Below, one piece after another: positions 8,230-12,638 of a DNA stretch of 12,638 nt. The notes beneath the pieces are model-generated. The model was not told the origin of the DNA, made no database searches, and saw only the letters and a list, made by a program, of their open reading frames with translations. The stretch lies in the NCBI GenBank assembly GCA_028875335.1, contig JAPPEF010000176.1, positions 1-12,638 of the forward strand, in the 5' to 3' direction. The stretch's first letter is position 1; each line of letters begins with the position of its first letter. This stretch comes from Gemmatimonadota bacterium (GTDB lineage: Bacteria; Latescibacterota; UBA2968; UBA8231). Both the position numbers and the translations under genes were made by a program.

Positions 8230-10578
8230 ATGTCGAGCAAGCACCTCGCCATCTGCGCCTTACTGCTGTGCGCCGTCCCGGTCTGCGCCGACCAACTAGT
8301 CTTCGACAGCGCCGCAGAATGGGCGACCTGGGAGAAGCCCTTCGGCCTGACACAGGTCGGGACCGAGGGACAATTACAACTGGTCAAATTCCGCAAGGAT
8401 ATCAACGCAGTGCAGGACTCCCACCTGTTCGCGCACGAGACCAAAGAGCGCGGCGACTCGGTTTTCGGTGGCATCTGGGAAGTAGGCTCCAGCCCGGAGA
8501 CGGCCGCGCTGGCCATCGACGGCGATCCCGAGACCTTCTGGCAGCCCGATCCCGGTGCGGCACCCGAAGATTGGTTTATCACCATCGACCTAGGGCGCGC
8601 CGTCCTCGCTCGCGAAATCCGCCTGATTTTTCCCGACCGGGAAGGGGCCCGTCCCCTCAGGCAGTTTACCGTGCTAGTAAACACCGGAGTGCGCATCGTC
8701 GCCACCCAAGACGTCTTTCTTTTCCGCTCGGTCTATCGCACCACCCGACCTAATGAGGCGACTTCCATCGCCATACCCCTCGGATTTCCCGGCAACGACA
8801 GTACCTTGGTGATCGACGCCGGCCTGCGCGTAGAGCCGGATCGCCGCTACCACTACCAGCTCATCCAGTACATCAGTATCATGGCCGAGGAACAGAGCGC
8901 GGACGGGGCCCTCGCCGAGATCGAGGTTATCGGCATCGGTGACAATATCGCCATCGGCACCGATCGGCGCGGCTCCTTCACCGACGGGGCTCGCGCCACT
9001 GCCACCGCCAACCTGTTCGACGCTAATCTCAACACCAACAACTCCATTTCCTCAGGCGTTGGCGAACTGGGTTGGAAGGAAAACGGCGTGTGGTTCGGAG
9101 TCGATTTGGGCGCAGTGTTTTTCGTTGACGAGATGTTCATCTATTCGATGCGCCAGCAGGAGGGTACCTTGGGCTTTGGCGTCGGCGGCACCGGTCCCGG
9201 CCACACCATCCTCTTTTCGGACGGCACCCGCGCCCTAGGCAGCGGTCTGCCGGTGGCGGAGCCCTTCGACTACGCCGAACTGCTCACTCACCTCAACCCC
9301 GGCGCCGACCGCCTGTTCTATATCCGCTATCTCTTCAGACCGCGCAAAATGCGCTATTTGTTTTGGCACGGCGTCACTGATAGCGGCTGGGGCCAAGCCA
9401 AGTGGGGGGAGTTCATGGTCTTCTCACCCGGCTATCCCGCCCAAGTCGTGCTGCGATCCGACTTTATCGATCTGGGTGCCGTAGATGGCCGCCCCAAGGT
9501 CATCAACGCACTCTCTTGGGACGCTGAACTACCCGCCGGTGCCCACATCCAATTGCGTTCGCGCTCGGGCAACGCGCTCAGTGAGCAATACACCTTCTAC
9601 GACAAGAAGGGGGACGAGGTCACCGAGGAGAAATACAATAGTCTTCCCAAGGTTCTCAAAGGTGCCATTGACACCGCCTTGGTGGTGGGCGAGGACTGGA
9701 GCGCGTGGAGCAACGAGTACCAGTCTTCGGGTGATCCCTTTAAGTCGGAGAGTCCGCGTCGCTTTGTGCAATTGGAACTGATCTTCGCCACCGACGACCC
9801 CGAGTTCGCACCGACGGTCCACTCGCTAGCGATCGAGTTTGAGGAGGCTTTGGTGCAGGAGGCTTTGGGGCGCATCGAGCCGCGCGAGGCGCACCCCAAC
9901 GAGGCCACCCGTTTCACCTACGCCTTGGCGACGCGTGCACTGCCCGCCGACAGCGGCTTCGACCTCTTGCGCTTTACCCTGCCTGGGCCGGTTGATCTCG
10001 AGGCTGGCGTGGAGGTGAGCGCGGGGGCAGCATCTAGCGATCCCGTGGCGGTGGAAGCGCGGGGCGACTCGCTCTTCATCGCCCTGCCAGAGGTGATCGC
10101 CACCGACTCGCTCGAAGTCAGCTTTACTGCCCGCCTCCTGCAAAACGCCTCCCTCTTCGCCCTTGACCTCGGCACCAACGAGCGACCGGGTCTGTGGCAA
10201 TCGGTGGAGGCCATGTCCCGTCGCGCCAATATCGTGCTCTTGCCCGAACTGACTGGCAGCCGCTGGCTCATTGATGACCTCGCGATAGATCCACCAGTCT
10301 TCACCCCCAATGGCGACGGGATCAACGACCAAGTCTCGGTCCGCTTTGCCGTTTTGAAGGTCGCCGCGCCCGCACCGCAAGTGGAGATTTTCGACCTGAG
10401 CGGGCACCAAGTGGCGCGGCTGAGTTCGTCATCGACGGGCAGTTTACGGTCCTACCTGTGGGATGGAGTTGATATACAAGGCGCGGTCGTGCCGCCGGGG
10501 ATCTATCTCTGCCGCATCGATCTGGGCGCTCAGACCGGCGAGGACGATACCGTGCGTCTGATCGGGCTGGCGTACTGA
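8230..10578 (+). CDS. Secreted discoidin-domain protein with C-terminal FlgD-like/CHU_C-type Ig domain
   Basis: This 782-residue exported protein is a paralogue of the gene just upstream. A short signal peptide ends near residue 20 (VCA|DQ). A discoidin-like pattern is clear at about 94-140: AIDGDPETFWQPD, then DWFITIDLGRAVLAREIRLIF. A second, weaker one lies at about 261-305 (LFDANLNTNN ... VWFGVDLGAVFFVDEMFIYS). The region around 489 (DWSAWS ... VQLELIF) aligns with residues near 371 of the upstream protein. The FlgD-like C-terminal domain has TPNGDG at 692-697, VEIFDLSGHQVARL, LWDG, PPGIYLCRI and a final IGLAY. The 12-base gap to the previous gene implies one transcript. Discoidin domains often bind sugars, so glycan binding at the cell surface is plausible but unproven. 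The alternative start is 8224. Confidence 0.85.
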   Translation: MSSKHLAICALLLCAVPVCADQLVFDSAAEWATWEKPFGLTQVGTEGQLQLVKFRKDINAVQDSHLFAHETKERGDSVFGGIWEVGSSPETAALAIDGDPETFWQPDPGAAPEDWFITIDLGRAVLAREIRLIFPDREGARPLRQFTVLVNTGVRIVATQDVFLFRSVYRTTRPNEATSIAIPLGFPGNDSTLVIDAGLRVEPDRRYHYQLIQYISIMAEEQSADGALAEIEVIGIGDNIAIGTDRRGSFTDGARATATANLFDANLNTNNSISSGVGELGWKENGVWFGVDLGAVFFVDEMFIYSMRQQEGTLGFGVGGTGPGHTILFSDGTRALGSGLPVAEPFDYAELLTHLNPGADRLFYIRYLFRPRKMRYLFWHGVTDSGWGQAKWGEFMVFSPGYPAQVVLRSDFIDLGAVDGRPKVINALSWDAELPAGAHIQLRSRSGNALSEQYTFYDKKGDEVTEEKYNSLPKVLKGAIDTALVVGEDWSAWSNEYQSSGDPFKSESPRRFVQLELIFATDDPEFAPTVHSLAIEFEEALVQEALGRIEPREAHPNEATRFTYALATRALPADSGFDLLRFTLPGPVDLEAGVEVSAGAASSDPVAVEARGDSLFIALPEVIATDSLEVSFTARLLQNASLFALDLGTNERPGLWQSVEAMSRRANIVLLPELTGSRWLIDDLAIDPPVFTPNGDGINDQVSVRFAVLKVAAPAPQVEIFDLSGHQVARLSSSSTGSLRSYLWDGVDIQGAVVPPGIYLCRIDLGAQTGEDDTVRLIGLAY

Positions 10579-10630
10579 CGTCCGCTCCACCGCATTCGCG
10601 AGTTGCCCATCTTTAGTCTTTCTTTTTTTT

Positions 10631-10656
10631 TGCGTAGATTCGCGTTAATTCGCGGA
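10631..10656. repeat. Short tandem ATTCGCG intergenic repeat
   Basis: GATTCGCGTT and AATTCGCGGA form an imperfect 10-base tandem repeat directly after the nine-T run. From memory, short T-rich elements with two or three such ~10-base units (for example GATTCGCG or TTCGTG types) recur between genes in many environmental bacterial genomes, and their function is not known. Only one element is visible here. Confidence 0.45.
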
Positions 10657-10697
10657 GGCTTTGTAGCTTCTTATATGAACCAATGTCATTAGAAAAC

Positions 10698-10702
10698 AGG
10701 AG
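10698..10702 (+). promoter_or_regulatory. Ribosome binding site that fixes the start at 10710
   Basis: AGGAG lies 7 bases before ATG 10710. The alternative in-frame ATG at 10683 has no such site and would add nine residues before the normal family start (MKITGV). Confidence 0.75.
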
Positions 10703-10709
10703 TGAAACG

Positions 10710-11882
10710 ATGAAGATAACTGGAGTCACACCGTGGCTTGTTAAATCACCAGCGCCTTACCTAGATACCGCCGGTGACCCCCCCAACAGGGAACGAGAGT
10801 ATGTCTTTGTTCAAGTCTCAACAGACGAAGGGATCACAGGGTGGGGCGAAATTACCGGCACCAGCCCAGTAGCGAATAGAGCAGTATGTGCCATGCTTGC
10901 ACAAACCAGCAGTCTAATTGAAGGCGATGACGCAACACGCATTGAGACGATATGGAACAAGGTTTTCCGAGCGTTCACCTACATGGGGACACGGGGTGCC
11001 ACCTCAAATATCGTCAGTGCTATTGATATCGCGTTGTGGGATATTCGCGGTAAGCAGTTGGGATTACCAATCTATGAACTAGTTGGCGGGGGACCCGTTC
11101 GGGACTCGATATCTCTTTACACACATCCAGGGGGGGAGAGAGATCCAGAGAGCGCGGCAGCGCATTGCAAAGCGATTGCAGAAACAGGTCATACCGCGTT
11201 GAAAACCGATCCGTTCCCTCACCATCCAGAAGAAGCCAACGGCTATTTGAGTGGGCAGATGGATGCCGCAGGAGAGGAACAGGGCGCAAATGTGATCGCT
11301 GCAATTCGAGAGGCGGTCGGACCTGACATTCAAATTCTCATCGACTGTCACGGTCGGTTTGATGTAGCAACAGCGATTCGGCTCGCGAAAAGGTTGGAAC
11401 CTTACAACATCGGATGGTTTGAAGAGCCGGTCCCCGTTGAAAGCTACCACGCATTGAAGCAGGTCAGACAGAACGTCAGCGTGCCGATTTGTGTCGGTGA
11501 GCGGCTCCAGACCCGCTATGAGTTCGTGCCAGTCCTTGAAAATGAACTCGCGGACTATATCATGCCAGATGTGACGTGGGCGGGTGGTATTTCAGAGTTG
11601 AAGAAGATTGCGACGCAGGCGGAGGCGTACTACGTGCCGATCTCGCCACACGATGCAAGCGGTCCCATCAATGTGCTGGCTGGGGCGCATACGATGATGA
11701 CAGTTCCGAATTTCTACAAATTAGAGACCAGTCGCGCCAAGCTCAACGCTTATGATGTGCTGATCGACCATCCGTTGGATGTCAGAGACGGCTGCCTACA
11801 TCTGTCCAACCGTCCCGGCTTGGGAATTGAGATGAACGTCGATTATCTGCGGAGTAAAGCAATCGCGCCATTCTCAGGCTGA
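10710..11882 (+). CDS. Enolase-superfamily (mandelate racemase/muconate lactonizing) enzyme, probable sugar-acid dehydratase
   Basis: This 390-residue cytoplasmic enzyme probably removes water from a sugar acid, giving a 2-keto-3-deoxy product. The N-terminal capping domain (about 1-125) begins MKITGV and carries GWGE and the DIALWDIRGK motif. The barrel domain shows the three Mg2+ ligands D212 (IDCHGRF), E238 (WFEEP) and E264 (CVGER). H214 and H314 (ISPHDASGP) with D287 (MPDVTW) are spaced as in E. coli D-galactonate dehydratase (DgoD: D183, H185, E209, E235, D258, H285, recalled from memory). The pattern therefore fits the galactonate dehydratase-like branch, but sugar specificity cannot be assigned and gluconate or another aldonate is possible. 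The gene is lower in G+C (two sampled 60-base rows give 50-52%) than its neighbours and follows a repeat-bearing gap, which suggests acquisition by transfer. Confidence 0.88.
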   Translation: MKITGVTPWLVKSPAPYLDTAGDPPNREREYVFVQVSTDEGITGWGEITGTSPVANRAVCAMLAQTSSLIEGDDATRIETIWNKVFRAFTYMGTRGATSNIVSAIDIALWDIRGKQLGLPIYELVGGGPVRDSISLYTHPGGERDPESAAAHCKAIAETGHTALKTDPFPHHPEEANGYLSGQMDAAGEEQGANVIAAIREAVGPDIQILIDCHGRFDVATAIRLAKRLEPYNIGWFEEPVPVESYHALKQVRQNVSVPICVGERLQTRYEFVPVLENELADYIMPDVTWAGGISELKKIATQAEAYYVPISPHDASGPINVLAGAHTMMTVPNFYKLETSRAKLNAYDVLIDHPLDVRDGCLHLSNRPGLGIEMNVDYLRSKAIAPFSG

Positions 11883-11922
11883 AGTGTGGACTCAGCCCGC
11901 GACGCATATTAAGTTTTCCGCC

Positions 11923-12638
11923 ATGACAATCACCCAAACTTGGACTCCATTCGAAGCCCCCATCCCCGAGATCCTCGACCAGTACCCCGAGCCGCTGATG
12001 GCCCTAGCGCGCGGCGAGGTGCCGGCTCTTGTGCTGCGCCAGCACTACGACCCCGCCCATTGCCGGGCGCTGATGCGGCGGTTCTACGAGCGCAGCCTGC
12101 TCTACGACCCCCACGAGGTCGGCGATGGCCAAGCGCGTCGAGTCGATATTGGCACTAGTTTTGGCCACCACCGCAGCGACCGCGAAAAATTCCACGCCCA
12201 TTCCGCGGAGACGCTGGCGTTGTTCGAGACTCTCTTCGACGGCTATGACGATCCGGTCCGCACCATGTACGACGCCTTAGCCCAGCTAGCGCCCGGCAAG
12301 GAGGTCAAGACCGCGCGCGAGCCGGACGGTCGCCTCTACGGCCCGGCCATCTTCCGCGTCTATCACCGGGAAACCGGCCACGGCCCGCACTATGACTCCG
12401 TCGCCAAGCGCACCCAAGCTTTCGAATATCAGATTTCGCGCTTCAAACACCAGTTTGCTGGGGTGCTTTGCTTCCAGAATAGCACCAAAGAAGGTGGTAC
12501 CGGGGAGCCGTATCTGTACAACTGTCCCTTTCGTCCCGCGCTCACCGAGCATCTGGGGCGCGAGAACTTTGCTGCCTACGTCGCCCGCGAGGGCATCGAG
12601 CGCGTCCAGGTCCAGCTCGAACCCGGCGACCTCTACTT
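11923..12638 (+). CDS. Putative 2OG-Fe(II) oxygenase-like protein (3' end outside window)
   Basis: The frame opens at ATG 11923 and runs off the window end, giving 238 residues (MTITQTWTPF ...). The clearest motif is FRVYHRETGHGPHYDS at about 144-159, where H156-Y-D158 fits the HxD iron-binding pair of 2-oxoglutarate-dependent dioxygenases. GVLCFQNST (180-188) and LEPGDLY at the very end look like the strands leading to the distal iron-binding histidine, which lies beyond the window. Such enzymes hydroxylate small molecules or protein residues using O2 and 2-oxoglutarate. No substrate can be inferred. The start has no clear Shine-Dalgarno sequence; an in-frame GTG at 11884 is an alternative. 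G+C is high again, unlike the upstream enolase gene, so shared function with that gene is uncertain. Confidence 0.65.
   Translation, partial: MTITQTWTPFEAPIPEILDQYPEPLMALARGEVPALVLRQHYDPAHCRALMRRFYERSLLYDPHEVGDGQARRVDIGTSFGHHRSDREKFHAHSAETLALFETLFDGYDDPVRTMYDALAQLAPGKEVKTAREPDGRLYGPAIFRVYHRETGHGPHYDSVAKRTQAFEYQISRFKHQFAGVLCFQNSTKEGGTGEPYLYNCPFRPALTEHLGRENFAAYVAREGIERVQVQLEPGDLY

Larger units (their letters stand above)
10579..10709. other. Intergenic region: T-run and ATTCGCG repeats
   Basis: This 131-base gap separates the secreted-protein pair from the enolase-family gene. It contains a run of nine T (10623-10631) in a pyrimidine-rich stretch, and three copies of ATTCGCG (10594-10600, 10638-10644 and 10648-10654), the last two exactly 10 bases apart. 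I see no convincing hairpin before the T-run, so it is not called as a terminator. The region marks a drop in G+C that continues through the next gene. Confidence 0.5.

Noticed and set aside
8097..8753. Open frame of 218 codons spanning the junction of the two secreted-protein genes
   Set aside because: It lies in another frame of two well-supported genes and its translation is R/G/P-rich without motifs, as expected for a shadow frame in high-G+C DNA.
10610..10631. Intrinsic terminator at the nine-T run
   Set aside because: There is a T-run but no stable G+C-rich hairpin immediately before it; the nearby CGCATTCGCGAG gives only a very short imperfect pairing.

Overview
This window reads as chromosomal DNA of a Gram-negative-type bacterium with high G+C (roughly 60-67% in most genes by eye). 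All recognisable genes lie on the plus strand. Secreted proteins ending in a FlgD-like/CHU_C-type Ig domain (TPNGDG ... WDG ... PPGxYL), together with an enolase-superfamily sugar-acid enzyme and a 2OG-Fe(II) oxygenase, suggest an uncultured FCB-group-like lineage such as Latescibacterota or a relative. That placement is an inference from gene content, not from a marker gene.

Layout. (1) Positions 1-6095 hold a Yej-type peptide ABC transporter operon: the C-terminal end of one family-5 solute-binding protein, a complete YejA-like solute-binding protein, a YejB-like permease, a YejE-like permease and a YejF-like double ATPase. Three of the four junctions are ATGA start/stop overlaps; the fourth is a 9-base gap. 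Two tandem binding proteins therefore feed one permease/ATPase core, presumably importing peptides or peptide-containing compounds from the periplasm. (2) Positions 6092-6165 hold an imperfect palindrome overlapping the yejF stop codon, then a candidate promoter and a strong ribosome binding site. (3) Positions 6166-10578 hold two tandem paralogous secreted proteins of 683 and 782 residues. Each has a signal peptide, discoidin-like segments, a shared middle region, a FlgD-like C-terminal domain and an almost identical last five residues. (4) Positions 10579-10709 are a non-coding gap with a T-run and a short ATTCGCG repeat. (5) Positions 10710-11882 encode an enolase-superfamily protein with galactonate-dehydratase-like active-site residues, in DNA of clearly lower G+C (about 50-52% in sampled rows). 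(6) From 11923 to the window end lies the start of a protein with an HxD motif fitting the 2OG-Fe(II) dioxygenases; high G+C resumes here.

No stretch over about 300 bases lacks a gene. I saw no tRNA, rRNA, CRISPR array or transposase. I do not see a clear-cut new system. The most original material is the tandem pair of surface-type proteins with the shared C-terminus, the doubled binding protein of the Yej operon, and the compositionally distinct enolase gene next to a short intergenic repeat.
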